Origin: JAVJSU01 sp040219275
GTDB lineage: Bacteria > Chloroflexota > Anaerolineae > Aggregatilineales > Phototrophicaceae
Length of the DNA: 64,000 nucleotides
Reading direction: 5' to 3'
Assembly: GCA_040219275.1 (NCBI GenBank)
Contig: JAVJSU010000035.1
Coordinates: forward strand, 1-64,000
The notes under the pieces are model-generated. The model ran no database searches. It was not told the DNA's origin and saw only the letters and a list, made by a program, of their open reading frames with translations. A program made the position numbers and the translations under genes. Shown piece by piece: positions 45,936 to 54,800 of the stretch (its first letter is position 1; every line of letters starts with the position of its first letter).

Positions 45936-46853
45936 TTATAGATAAAAGTCCATCGTCGGACGCGCTTCCTGATCCGATTGGATCTGCATTGCGTCTGCTT
46001 TCAGTTGTGCTTTCAGGCGTTCGGCGGTGATCTCCGCTTCCTGATGGTCAAGGTCGGTGATGAGTGGTCGAAATTGCAAAGCAGTTTTTCCTTCGCGATT
46101 CTTGAACCAGCCATACACGCCAACAGCACTCGTATCATCATCGGTGCGTCGGATGCCTGCCCGGACAGGCTCGCCCTCCCAGATGCTATGCACGGACTCC
46201 CTCTCAACAATCTGCGCCTGATATTCACGAATGGCAGCCAACGCGTCGTAACGTTGTTCCCAGTCGCGTCCTGCATATCTCTCCATGAGGTCAACCATGT
46301 TGGTTTGGGTCACTTCATGAAGCATCTCGATATGGTCGACACTTTTGTTCCGCGAAAAGTACAAGGGTTTGCGCCTGCCTTCATCGGCATCGTAGTAAGT
46401 GCCGGGCAGGATGACATGGGTGTGCGGGTTATGCTGACCCGGTGCTTCTTTGCCGTCGGTCTGACGATGATGCAAGACTGCCGACCATTCCACACCGGTA
46501 TCAATCCCCCGTGCGTCAAAGAAATCGTTCATGGTGAGGGTGGTCAATTGCTTGACAAAGTGCTCACGATCTTCAGGCGGCACCATGCGGATCAAATCCG
46601 TATTGGGATTGATTACGAGTGTGAACAACAGGACATGCGTGCTTTTATAGGCATCGCATCGGTCGGCAATCTCTGCCACCGAACCGCCCATACCTTGATC
46701 CAACCAGCGGGCTTTGCCACCGCTCTGTCGCGCTCTTTCGGTGCGTGACTCCCTGTAGGTGAGGTATTTGAGCAGGTTGCCCATGCGCTTACCTTCCCGC
46801 TGGGTCGGTTTCCTGTATTTCACATTCGAGACACACATCTGTTTGCGATCCAT
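45936..46853 (-). CDS. HUH-type relaxase (mobilisation protein)
   Basis: A 305-residue mobilisation protein with an HNPHTHVILPG metal-binding motif near residue 140. A tyrosine-rich N-terminal LLKYLTYRES holds candidate nicking tyrosines. Relaxases cut one strand at oriT to start conjugative transfer. No coupling protein or type IV secretion genes are in the window, so at most mobilisation is supported here. It ends a same-strand run with the ribbon-helix-helix gene at 46857. Confidence 0.75.
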   Translation of the reverse strand: MDRKQMCVSNVKYRKPTQREGKRMGNLLKYLTYRESRTERARQSGGKARWLDQGMGGSVAEIADRCDAYKSTHVLLFTLVINPNTDLIRMVPPEDREHFVKQLTTLTMNDFFDARGIDTGVEWSAVLHHRQTDGKEAPGQHNPHTHVILPGTYYDADEGRRKPLYFSRNKSVDHIEMLHEVTQTNMVDLMERYAGRDWEQRYDALAAIREYQAQIVERESVHSIWEGEPVRAGIRRTDDDTSAVGVYGWFKNREGKTALQFRPLITDLDHQEAEITAERLKAQLKADAMQIQSDQEARPTMDFYL

Positions 46854-46856
46854 GTC

Positions 46857-47165
46857 CTACGTCTCCCGCTTCTTACGGAAGAATGCGACCATTTTCTCTA
46901 GCAGGTCGTTTTGACGTTGAAGTTGTTCTTCGACGTCATCCAACCGCCCCTCAAGTTTGCGCGTGATGGCGGCGCGTGTACCGGGAATGTCATCCTGATG
47001 ACTCAGGTACAAATTGATTGCCTCCCTAACTAGATCGGTCTTATATTGCATCTCGCCCTTTCGTGCACGAACGCGCAGAATTTCTTCCAGTCGGCGCATC
47101 TGCTCGGGCGTGAAGCCGATGGAGAGGCGTTCGCTATACCCATCTCGATTCTTACGTTTACCCAA
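46857..47165 (-). CDS. ribbon-helix-helix relaxosome-type accessory protein
   Basis: 102 residues. SERLSIGFTPEQMRRLEEIL then TDLVREAINLYL gives a ribbon-helix-helix, followed by a C-terminal coiled coil (EGRLDDVEEQLQRQNDLLEK). It lies directly before the relaxase gene (3-base gap) and resembles MobC-like accessory proteins by position. Overlaps the HU-like gene by 8 bases. Confidence 0.7.
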   Translation of the reverse strand: MGKRKNRDGYSERLSIGFTPEQMRRLEEILRVRARKGEMQYKTDLVREAINLYLSHQDDIPGTRAAITRKLEGRLDDVEEQLQRQNDLLEKMVAFFRKKRET

Positions 47166-47439
47166 GTTCCACCTCCTGAATTCTTTTCTTCATATCGGGT
47201 GTCGGACGGAAACGTCCATAGACCCGGCACAACCGTCCGTGATGGCTGAGTGCGCCACCAGCTTGCATGTCCTGCACTTCGATATTCAGTCGTCCAATTT
47301 CTGGCACGATGATTTCCTCTCCGTTTATCAGTTCCTCTGCCCAAACTTCGGTCAGGATTTCGACCACCTCGGCCACATCCCGTTGGGTGCGGTGAGGCAG
47401 TCGTCTGGCGATTTTTGCGATTACTTCTCGGTGATACAC
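47158..47439 (-). CDS. HU/IHF-like DNA-binding protein
   Basis: A 93-residue protein. The order of helices and strands (VAEVVEILTEVWAEELINGEEIIVPEIGRLNIE, then RVYGRFRPTPDMKKRI) matches the HU/IHF fold, in which ING-x-x-x-x-P-x-x-G is a hallmark. HU-like proteins bend DNA and often assist replication or relaxosome assembly. It lies between the hairpin array and the mobilisation genes. Confidence 0.7.
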   Translation of the reverse strand: MYHREVIAKIARRLPHRTQRDVAEVVEILTEVWAEELINGEEIIVPEIGRLNIEVQDMQAGGALSHHGRLCRVYGRFRPTPDMKKRIQEVELG

Positions 47440-47470
47440 ATTGCGCTCCTTCGCTCTGTTTTTGTGTCAT

Positions 47471-47752
47471 GCAGTCGCGTAGCGATCTGCCAAGCCTTCC
47501 AAAGGAAGGCACATCACCACGAACCGCGAAAACTATCGCGGGTGTGGTCGCTCGTCTCGATGAATCGAGATGAGCGGTGCGGCGGCATCCCAACACCGCC
47601 GCACGGGTGCAAGCGCGAAAGTGCGTTGCACCAAGCCCTCTCGGCGTTTGAGAGACCAGCGATTTAGCTGGCTTCTCATGACCCATATAGAACCTAATAA
47701 AGCCACTAAGGCTTTTCAGGGTCATGAGACTATCGCTGTATTCTGCACAGCG
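47471..47752. other. array of about ten consecutive hairpins (candidate oriT/ssDNA origin or structured RNA)
   Basis: Inverted repeats follow one another almost without gaps: 47471-47490, 47494-47510, 47516-47548, 47549-47576, 47577-47604, 47606-47632, 47638-47654, 47656-47671, 47674-47729 and 47734-47752. Examples are GCCTTCC/GGAAGGC, GTGCGGCGG/CCGCCGCAC and an 11-bp pair TCTCATGACCC/GGGTCATGAGA that encloses a further AAAGCC/GGCTTT stem. No gene fits here. It separates the HU-like gene from the ParR-like gene. A folded RNA, a transfer origin or a single-stranded leader are possible readings. Confidence 0.65.
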
Positions 47753-47808
47753 AGACCTGTTTGCCTTAGCAGATAGATTCGTCGGACAGGGGTGGTGCTC
47801 ATCATGCG

Positions 47809-48225
47809 CTACCATGTCGCTTTCCTCATCCGGTTCGTCCGACGCTGGCTTTCCTCATCTGTCAGGGCTGGATCATCGTTGACTACCACTGGCGATGCTC
47901 GCGGCGGGTTCTGTCCGACAGTCATCGTTTGGGCGTGAGCCAGCAGTTGCTCAATGACACGCTCCAGATAGGTCGGCATATCGTTCAGTGTGTCTCGTAT
48001 CCACAACGTATCCCGGCGCACTTCGTTCAGCTCTGGTAGCTCGATCCGCTTTGTCTGACGCTTAGATGGATTGCCGATATGCTCCCGGATAACATCCCGG
48101 ATAACCTCACTGCGCTCCCCGGCTTCAATCCCGTCCCACCAGTCCAGAATGTCCTCATCGCTGTCGAAGTAGACTTTGAAATTGATCATCTTGTATGTCC
48201 GTTTCTTCGGTCGGCGTTTCGCCAT
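47809..48225 (-). CDS. ParR-like partition adaptor
   Basis: A 138-residue protein. INFKVYFDSDEDILDWWDGIEAGERSEVIRDVIREHI gives an N-terminal ribbon-helix-helix, followed by an acidic, flexible C-terminus, as in ParR adaptors that link a centromere to ParM filaments. Encoded 70 bases downstream of the actin-like gene on the same strand. The centromere repeats have not been pinned down. Confidence 0.65.
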   Translation of the reverse strand: MAKRRPKKRTYKMINFKVYFDSDEDILDWWDGIEAGERSEVIRDVIREHIGNPSKRQTKRIELPELNEVRRDTLWIRDTLNDMPTYLERVIEQLLAHAQTMTVGQNPPRASPVVVNDDPALTDEESQRRTNRMRKATW

Positions 48226-48243
48226 GTGCTTTTCTCCTTTAGG

Positions 48244-48284
48244 GGTCTTACACGTGCATACTGTTCGTAAGTATTTGTAAGACC
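48244..48284. promoter_or_regulatory. 9-bp inverted repeat between parM-like and parR-like genes
   Basis: Arms GGTCTTACA and TGTAAGACC with a 23-base loop. Could attenuate transcription from the actin-like gene into the parR-like gene, or be a ParR-binding site. Confidence 0.45.
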
Positions 48285-48295
48285 TGCGTCTTCAA

Positions 48296-49360
48296 CTAAT
48301 CTTCACGGGCGATGAAATTGGCGTAGTTGAGATAGCCTCTGGCGTTCGCCATCTGTGCGTGCGCGACTAACTTCGTCTGCGGATAGGCTTCCACCACCTG
48401 CTCGTAAACCAGTTCCGCACCACCACCAGAGAGATAAATGACATCGACAGTCGTACCGCGTTGCCATTTCTCGCTCATCAATCCCAGCGTCGCACTGCGA
48501 AGCGGGGCAAGTGCCTCCTCTACTTCTTCGCTATAGTCCATCGGTTTGCCGCTAGCGGTGAAAATCCCGGTACGGAGCACCTGCTCGACGATCTTATAGG
48601 GCATCTTCTCGCGGTAATCGCGTTCCAGCATGGCGCTGATCCGCTCCTGAGCGGTATAGACTCCACCTTCCACACTGCCGCTTTCCGACGAGATGAATTC
48701 GCCATCGTCATCTAGTGCAATATCGACGGTATAGGTGCCAACATCGACCACGCCTGTTCGCATATACGTGTGATGCACATTGAGTTCACCGCCCGGAGTC
48801 AACATCTGCGAGTAAATGCCACCATAGGGTTGCGGCATCACGATCACCTCGGTCACGTTGGCAATCGCTTCGCTGACATCGGTCTGGATGAGGTGCTGTC
48901 CACGCAACGTTTCCCTGAGTTCATCCGCATCGCGCATATGATCCACAGGCAACCCGACAGCCAGCCTGAGATGAATCACATCCCGCCCCCACACCCCCTG
49001 CACTAATTTCCCAATCGCCACTTTTGCCAGACGCAGACGAAAGGCATTACCCATCGTCTTTTCGTTGGCAGTTCTGCCACGTAACCGGAGCAGTTCGCCT
49101 GCGGGAATCTGCGCCAGTGCCAGATCACCGACGAACCATTCCCCGTCATCATCCTCAATCTGATCACCCGGATACTTCTGCTGGATCATCTCCTGCTGAA
49201 ACTTAATTTCATGGGCATGACCCATGACCGACGGAAACGCGATAGCGGCATGATCTGTCACGGCTTTGACGACACCGTAGCCGATGTCGAGTCCGAGGGT
49301 GATCTGGTCGCCCGCTTGAATACTGAATTCCGATTGCTTGCTCTGTTTGCGTTTTGCCAT
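48296..49360 (-). CDS. ParM/StbA-like actin-family ATPase
   Basis: 354 residues from ATG 49360 (AAGGAGTTTCACA before it). The actin-fold phosphate loops are GLDIGYGVVKAVTD near the N-terminus and GVVDVGTYTVDIAL in the middle, with the adenosine motif VIYLSGGGAELVYEQ near the C-terminus. These proteins form filaments that separate plasmid copies. Paired with the ParR-like gene, it gives a type II-like partition module. Confidence 0.82.
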   Translation of the reverse strand: MAKRKQSKQSEFSIQAGDQITLGLDIGYGVVKAVTDHAAIAFPSVMGHAHEIKFQQEMIQQKYPGDQIEDDDGEWFVGDLALAQIPAGELLRLRGRTANEKTMGNAFRLRLAKVAIGKLVQGVWGRDVIHLRLAVGLPVDHMRDADELRETLRGQHLIQTDVSEAIANVTEVIVMPQPYGGIYSQMLTPGGELNVHHTYMRTGVVDVGTYTVDIALDDDGEFISSESGSVEGGVYTAQERISAMLERDYREKMPYKIVEQVLRTGIFTASGKPMDYSEEVEEALAPLRSATLGLMSEKWQRGTTVDVIYLSGGGAELVYEQVVEAYPQTKLVAHAQMANARGYLNYANFIARED

Positions 49361-49384
49361 TGTGAAACTCCTTATAAATGAAAA

Positions 49385-49445
49385 GAAGCCAACCCTAAGT
49401 CTCAGAACCATCTTCATCAGATGACTCATCACTAGGGTTGGCTTC
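49385..49445. terminator. 13-bp perfect stem-loop between divergent genes
   Basis: Arms GAAGCCAACCCTA and TAGGGTTGGCTTC enclose 35 bases. It lies between the starts of the divergent actin-like and helicase genes, 17 bases before the helicase start. In form it resembles the hairpin at 12690-12745. It may block read-through in both directions. Confidence 0.6.
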
Positions 49446-49462
49446 AGGACGAACGAAATTAC

Positions 49463-52381
49463 TTGGGTTTTTACCCGAAAACGCGAATGCTACTTCGCTG
49501 GGGTCAAAAGGCGAGAAATTCTGTCGAGTGGTTTGTTTCCAATGGGCTTCGGCGTTTCTTAGACCGTATTCGTTTGAAGGGTAAATATCCGCTGTATGCC
49601 GCCCAAAAACACGTCATCGCCGCTATCACCAAAGGCTTTGAAAAGCGCGATAGTATCTTGCTGGTAGGTCAAATGGGGGTGGGCAAAACGGCGATGGGAG
49701 GCACCTCTGCGATAGCCATTGCATCGGGTGCAGTCCAGAAAATCGCCGATGATATGCGGGCAGATCAGGTGGTACTCGTGGTTGCTCCGCCACATTTGAT
49801 AGACAAGTGGAAACGGGAGTTGCTCAGTATTCATCCAAACAGCATTGTTGAAAGATTGGATCGACACGAAGATGTCAAGCAATTTATGTCCAAAGCAGCG
49901 CGAATCGGCGCAGATGTGCCGAAGATCGGTCTCATCAAGCGCGACCTGACCAAGCTCGGTTGTGCGCGTGAGCCTGCGGTGGTCTGGCGCAATCAACCAG
50001 TCGCCCTGTGGCGACATGACCAACCGACACCAGAAGGCTATGAAGCCCATCAACGTATCGTCAAACAGCGCGTGGCGAAATGTCCACATTGTGGTTGTAC
50101 CGTCATGCAGGAACGTAAGGGAACCAGCGTGCCTGCTTCAGAAAGCTGGCTCAAATCAGGCAAGCGAGCATGTGCAGTCTGTCAGACTCCGCTATGGCAG
50201 GAAGCGCGGGATCGCGGTTCGCGCCCGAAGCCAGGATATAAATATGCCCCCAAGAATCCGCGCTATCGTCTGGATGAATACCTCAAAAAAGTCTATCCAG
50301 ATCGGGTGTATCTTCTGGTCTGGGATGAAATCCACGAGGCGGCGAACGGGGATACGGGCAATGGTGAGAGTTTTGGTAGATTGGCAGGCATGGCAAAGAA
50401 GGTTCTGGCGATGACCGGTACACCCTTCAATGGTAAATCTTCCTCGCTCTTCAATATCGAATATCACCTCAATCCGCGAGTGCGCCAACGTTATAATTGG
50501 GGCGGTGCCGAGCGTTTCAGTCGTAAAGAACGCGGGTCAAGTCGTTTTCAAGCGGTCATTGATGGCGCAGGCAAACAGCGTGGACGGGCTGAATCAAGCT
50601 GGGTTTCAGATATGGGTGTGCGCGAGCAGGTCGTCGAAGAACGCCCGACCTATGATAGCAATACGGGTGCTTTCACGGGTACATCGACCTATGAGAGACC
50701 TTATCAGGAGGCTCCAGGAATTTCTCCCTTGCTGGTGGCTGAAGTTCTCGATCACGCCGTCTTCTTCTCCTTATCGGATTTGGGTAAAGCCTTGCCCAAT
50801 TATGAAGAAATTGCGCTTCCGGTTGAGATGGATGCTGATACCTACGATGAGTATGATCGTACCCGATCTTTGCTCAAGGATTATTTGATTCAGCGGCGCT
50901 GGGAGGGCGATACGACTTTTCGCGGGTCATATCTTCAGTGGAGCATGGGCTGGATCAATGCGGCGTTTCGTCCGACAGAGGTCATCCATAACATTAAGCA
51001 CCCGATCACAGGTGAAAAGCGTCCGCATGTCGTCACACAGATTCCGTCCTACGGCGAGGATCGTGTCTATGCCAAAGAACAGGCATTGATTGACCTGCTC
51101 AAGCAAGAACTCGCGGATGGTCGTCCCTGCGTCGTTTATCTGCGTCAGACCGCCACCAAAGACATTCAACCACGCATTGAGTCGCTGATTCGCAAGCATG
51201 TTCACGGGGCTGTGCCCTTCATCCTCAAGAACACCGTCAGTGCTGAACGCCGTGAAAAAGTGATTGAAGCTGAACGCGCAAAAGGTATGAACATACTCAT
51301 CACCAACCCTGAGTTAGTGAAAACTGGACTCGACCTGTTGTTCAGTCCGACACTGATCTTTCACGAGATCACGTTTAATTTGGGGACAATGATGCAAGCA
51401 GCAGCCCGTGCCTATCGGCTGAATCAGACCCATGAGCAATGTAAGACCTACTACATTTTTGCCGAGGGAACGATGGAGCATACAGCCGTCCAGCTGATGA
51501 GTCGCAAACAACGTGCCGCGAAATTGCTCACCGGTGATGTGGGTTTAACAGGTCTCGATGCCCTGACGGAACAGGAATCTGGATTTGAGGAAGCCTTGTT
51601 GAATGCGATTGCCAAAGAAGAAGCACTACTCGATCCCAGTGAGATGTTCAAGGTCAGCGCGGGACAGAGTGAAATTGATGCCGAAGATATGGCGTACTGG
51701 AATGTCGAAGTCGCCAACGATGAACCTGAAATCACCGTGACCCATGATGATCCACTGGTGCAGGTTGCAATTGAACTCGGTGGTGTTCTGGTTGAATCCG
51801 ATACATCTCCAGTTCGGGAAGCCGTTGCCAGACCCTCAGACACAGCCCAATTGCGCCGTTATGTCGGACGTTATCTGGATACAGTCCATCTGATTCATGA
51901 CGACAAGAAACGGGCGAAGTTACAGGCAAAGCTCTTGTCGATCCTGACCGATGGTGTGCAAAACGATGACGAAACTTACAAAGTCATCGGAATGCACGAC
52001 CCGGACTTCAACCAGTATCCCGTTCACGAAGAGAGCATGGTACGCCATATTCGTGGCTGGCTCAAACAACATCGCTTTGTCTTCATGGGTTGCGAAGACG
52101 AAACCGCAACGACCATCGTTGATCTGGCAAAGCAGGCATTGGGACTAACACCCATCAAACTCGACATCTTCGAGAAACTGCGGGATCTGCACGATGAAGA
52201 ACAGCAGGAGGTATTTGCTAAACAAAGTGCAGAACTATCGGGCAAAAAGCGTAAACGCGGCAAAATCGACCTGATGGCAATTCCGGGAGATGAGCCAACT
52301 GAGGTAACTGTCCCAAAGCGCCCTTTAGTGCGGAAACAAAGCACAGAGGAAGAATTGCCCACCCAACTGGCAATGTTCTAA
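49463..52381 (+). CDS. SNF2/DEAD-type helicase with zinc-ribbon insertion
   Basis: 972 residues. Walker A LLVGQMGVGKTAMGG is near residue 70 and the DEIH box (LVWDEIHEA) near 290. Between them a four-cysteine ribbon (CPHCGC...CAVC) is inserted. The C-terminal helicase lobe contains EITFNLGTMMQAAARAYRLNQT, the motif VI equivalent. Helicases like this are standard on PRTRC-type elements beside DUF6094-like methyltransferases. The start is uncertain, with ATG 49490 an alternative. A 14-base sequence at 49514 also occurs, inverted, where the methyltransferase gene at 215 is broken. Confidence 0.82.
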   Translation: MGFYPKTRMLLRWGQKARNSVEWFVSNGLRRFLDRIRLKGKYPLYAAQKHVIAAITKGFEKRDSILLVGQMGVGKTAMGGTSAIAIASGAVQKIADDMRADQVVLVVAPPHLIDKWKRELLSIHPNSIVERLDRHEDVKQFMSKAARIGADVPKIGLIKRDLTKLGCAREPAVVWRNQPVALWRHDQPTPEGYEAHQRIVKQRVAKCPHCGCTVMQERKGTSVPASESWLKSGKRACAVCQTPLWQEARDRGSRPKPGYKYAPKNPRYRLDEYLKKVYPDRVYLLVWDEIHEAANGDTGNGESFGRLAGMAKKVLAMTGTPFNGKSSSLFNIEYHLNPRVRQRYNWGGAERFSRKERGSSRFQAVIDGAGKQRGRAESSWVSDMGVREQVVEERPTYDSNTGAFTGTSTYERPYQEAPGISPLLVAEVLDHAVFFSLSDLGKALPNYEEIALPVEMDADTYDEYDRTRSLLKDYLIQRRWEGDTTFRGSYLQWSMGWINAAFRPTEVIHNIKHPITGEKRPHVVTQIPSYGEDRVYAKEQALIDLLKQELADGRPCVVYLRQTATKDIQPRIESLIRKHVHGAVPFILKNTVSAERREKVIEAERAKGMNILITNPELVKTGLDLLFSPTLIFHEITFNLGTMMQAAARAYRLNQTHEQCKTYYIFAEGTMEHTAVQLMSRKQRAAKLLTGDVGLTGLDALTEQESGFEEALLNAIAKEEALLDPSEMFKVSAGQSEIDAEDMAYWNVEVANDEPEITVTHDDPLVQVAIELGGVLVESDTSPVREAVARPSDTAQLRRYVGRYLDTVHLIHDDKKRAKLQAKLLSILTDGVQNDDETYKVIGMHDPDFNQYPVHEESMVRHIRGWLKQHRFVFMGCEDETATTIVDLAKQALGLTPIKLDIFEKLRDLHDEEQQEVFAKQSAELSGKKRKRGKIDLMAIPGDEPTEVTVPKRPLVRKQSTEEELPTQLAMF

Positions 52382-52587
52382 TCCCCGACGAAACCTGTCA
52401 GTTCCTCGAAGCACTGCTGGCACGGAGCGATGCCTATCTCCACAATGCCTGTCTGACACTCACTGCCATTCACCCGGACGGCAAACATCGAACCCCTTCC
52501 CGCCATATACCACTGAATCAACCTGCCCTGCTGGAAGATACACTGACGAAGTTACTGAAAAGTAATCAACTCGGTTGGGGTGCATTT

Positions 52588-53307
52588 GTGGCGATGGGTT
52601 TACGCAGGCGAGGTTTGAGCCGTTATCAACGCGGGACAGAGTCGGATGTTCTGGCTCTGCCTGCTGTTTTTGTTGATGTTGATGATCCCAACCATACAGC
52701 ACTTCAAAGATTACAAACGATACAACCGCGACCTTCCTGCATCACCTTCACGGGTGGCGGGTATCACGCTTACTGGTGGCTGGATGAACCCCTGTCGGAC
52801 ATGAAGCTGGCACGTAACATCCTGCGCCGATTACAACGAAAGGCTGGTGGAGATGCCTTGAGCGTGGTTAATTCGCTACGCTTAGCGGGCAGTCGGAACA
52901 CCAAGCCACAGCGACACAACGCACTTTGCCACATCGTTGAACAGCAGAACAGCTACTATTCCGCAACAGCATTTGAACATCTTCTACCACGTCCGACGAA
53001 AAAGTTAACTCGTCAACAGGCAAAACCGCCAATACGTCCGCATCGAGCAGGAAATACGCTCAATCCAGCATTACTGCAAGTCGTTTCTGAGCATCTGCTT
53101 CACCTGGGGTATCTCGGACGCGGTGATTGGCTGAGTGGTTCCTGTTTGTATCCACACCAGCATCAGCACGATGACCATCATCCTAGTTTTGGATTCAACA
53201 CCAGAACGGGCTATGGCAACTGTTTTCGTTGTGGCTCAATTTTGCTGAAAGATATCTGTCTCACTTTAGGAATTCTGCCTGCCGATTACGGTGAGCTTTT
53301 TATTTAG
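52588..53307 (+). CDS. second PrimPol-like protein with CHC2-type zinc finger (start uncertain)
   Basis: 239 residues from GTG 52588. LPAVFVDVDDPNH and FTGGGYHAYWWLDEP are the primase-polymerase core, as in the protein at 42925. The C-terminus (SCLYPHQHQHDDHHPSF...GNCFRCG) looks like a zinc finger of primases. The frame is open and protein-like back to 52381, at the helicase stop. It has recognisable similarity to the N-terminus of the other primase (FLEALLARS...IHPDGKHRT). No ATG, GTG or TTG occurs there. The true start may be a rare codon or involve a frameshift. Confidence 0.7.
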   Translation: MAMGLRRRGLSRYQRGTESDVLALPAVFVDVDDPNHTALQRLQTIQPRPSCITFTGGGYHAYWWLDEPLSDMKLARNILRRLQRKAGGDALSVVNSLRLAGSRNTKPQRHNALCHIVEQQNSYYSATAFEHLLPRPTKKLTRQQAKPPIRPHRAGNTLNPALLQVVSEHLLHLGYLGRGDWLSGSCLYPHQHQHDDHHPSFGFNTRTGYGNCFRCGSILLKDICLTLGILPADYGELFI

Positions 53308-53325
53308 ATGAAAGGATTAAGCACT

Positions 53326-53469
53326 ATGGCAACACCAAAGGAAACACCCTCAACAATTATCAATCTGACACATCCCACGTCGACAGGTGATGGTAACTGC
53401 AATAGGTATGATTCCGATAATGTGCATAATTTTATCCAAGAGATTTCATACTCTACACTAGAGTCCTAA
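53326..53469 (+). pseudogene. truncated paralogue of the gene at 54911
   Basis: A 47-codon frame starting MATPKETPSTIINLTHPTST, which parallels MTQQKETPATIITLTLPTPE of 54911. The preceding GAAAGGATTAA also parallels GAAAGGATAAA there. Similarity ends near 53398, where the sequence turns AT-rich and meets the inserted GTPase module. It overlaps the end of the minus-strand gene at 53458. Confidence 0.6.
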
Positions 53470-53841
53470 CCACCTACGAATCTCTTCCCAAACTTCTGAA
53501 AATGCAGCACCAATTTTGTTAGCAATCTCTTTTGCTTTTTGTTCAAGTAGGGCGATGTTTCCCTTTTCTTTTGCTTTTTTTAGTTCATCGATTTGTGCTT
53601 GAAGTTCACGAATTAACTTATCATGTTCATCTACAACACCTTCGGTATCTGTCAGTCGTTGATGTAGACCATCAAGTATTTGATCAATCGATACATAGTC
53701 CCCATCTTCATCTCTGAGGTAGCCGTCATCATCTTCATATTCATATAGGTTGCTGACGTCCTCAACGTATACAGGCTTACCATTGTATAATATCGGTTCA
53801 TCTCCGTCGTAAAGCTGGCTATTATGTACTTTTAGGGTCAT
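53458..53841 (-). CDS. small coiled-coil protein, partner of the GTPase
   Basis: 127 residues. The N-terminus has an SH3-like strand pattern (NSQLYDGDEPILYNGKPVYVEDV) and an acidic DDDGYLRDEDGDY stretch. A coiled coil runs about residues 65-105 and an amphipathic helix closes it. It starts 2 bases after the GTPase stop, and its ribosome site AAAGGAGGT lies in the GTPase's last codons, so the two are translated together. Function unknown. Confidence 0.7.
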   Translation of the reverse strand: MTLKVHNSQLYDGDEPILYNGKPVYVEDVSNLYEYEDDDGYLRDEDGDYVSIDQILDGLHQRLTDTEGVVDEHDKLIRELQAQIDELKKAKEKGNIALLEQKAKEIANKIGAAFSEVWEEIRRWLGL

Positions 53842-53843
53842 AG

Positions 53844-54800
53844 TTATTTACCTCCTTTTGTAGACGTTGCTACTTTTATACGTATGTTTTGATAATTCAA
53901 TATTTTTGCTTTATCGATGGTGTAAAGATTGTTTTCATTAACTAATGGTAGCCGAACAATGGCTCCACCATTGATTTTGCTTACCAATATGGTCATTAGC
54001 TTAATCAAATTGTATTTGTAAAGTGAAGAAACTACTAACGGTTTGGAGTTGTTATAAAGTCTGTCCAAAGGGTCAGTAAATTCTGGAAATTGTGTTTTCA
54101 ATTCTTGAAATTCTTGAAATGTTACTAAACCATTGTAGTGAATATGGGTCTTATCCACCTTGAACTTAGATTCCGGAAGAATTTTGTAGTCCAATTCCTC
54201 TTCTCTGTAAGTTTTTGCAACATACATTGATCCAAACTGTGACAAAAACTGATTTTGAATATACGATTCTTTACGTTGAATTTTTTCTCGTAGTTCTTCT
54301 GTTGGTTCTATTACACCTTTTTCATCTTTTAGATGTGCAATCCATTTAGGTGGACTCAATAAATCAGCTTTTGTGAGTACAAATGTAATCTTGCTTAATA
54401 AAATAGTCTTCAATTGCGATTCATCAATGTCGAGTAAATGGATTAAAGAATTCTTGTCATAGGTAATCGAGCGACTGTCTGCATGTATTGCCCAGATTAC
54501 AATATCACTTGTAACTAAATGCTCTCTATAGAGTTCTAAATACTGTTCATCAGCATCAGAAGATTCTCCAATACCCGGCAAATCATAAAACCAGATTGTA
54601 ATATCACCAATCTGGCACTCGATCTTCTGTGCTGACTTTGTGGTCGGCAATACGTCATTTGTTTTGAGATTTGTATTAAAAAGCGCATTTATAAGTGATG
54701 ATTTACCAACACCAGTCTGTCCCATTATTGAGATTTGGAGTGGTGATTTCTTTTCCTTATCCAATTTTGATTGCAATTCTTTTCGTATTAATGAAAACAT
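53844..54800 (-). CDS. GTPase of the Era/dynamin-like group
   Basis: A 318-residue GTPase. G1 is GQTGVGKSS (27-35), G3 is DLPG (73-76) and G4 is TKAD (143-146). The C-terminal half is unrecognised and lacks clear membrane segments. The gene is much more AT-rich than the surrounding element and runs against the local operon, so it is a recent passenger. Related stand-alone GTPases occur in prophages and defence islands. Any such role here is inference. Confidence 0.8.
   Translation of the reverse strand: MFSLIRKELQSKLDKEKKSPLQISIMGQTGVGKSSLINALFNTNLKTNDVLPTTKSAQKIECQIGDITIWFYDLPGIGESSDADEQYLELYREHLVTSDIVIWAIHADSRSITYDKNSLIHLLDIDESQLKTILLSKITFVLTKADLLSPPKWIAHLKDEKGVIEPTEELREKIQRKESYIQNQFLSQFGSMYVAKTYREEELDYKILPESKFKVDKTHIHYNGLVTFQEFQELKTQFPEFTDPLDRLYNNSKPLVVSSLYKYNLIKLMTILVSKINGGAIVRLPLVNENNLYTIDKAKILNYQNIRIKVATSTKGGK

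Noticed and set aside
45978..46748. 256-codon plus-strand frame
   Set aside because: It is antisense to the relaxase, which has the HNPHTH motif; composition is that of a shadow frame.
47030..47815. Long minus-strand frame of 261 codons over the hairpin array
   Set aside because: It overlaps the HU-like and ribbon-helix-helix genes in another frame, has no recognisable domain, and the inverted-repeat array explains the region better.
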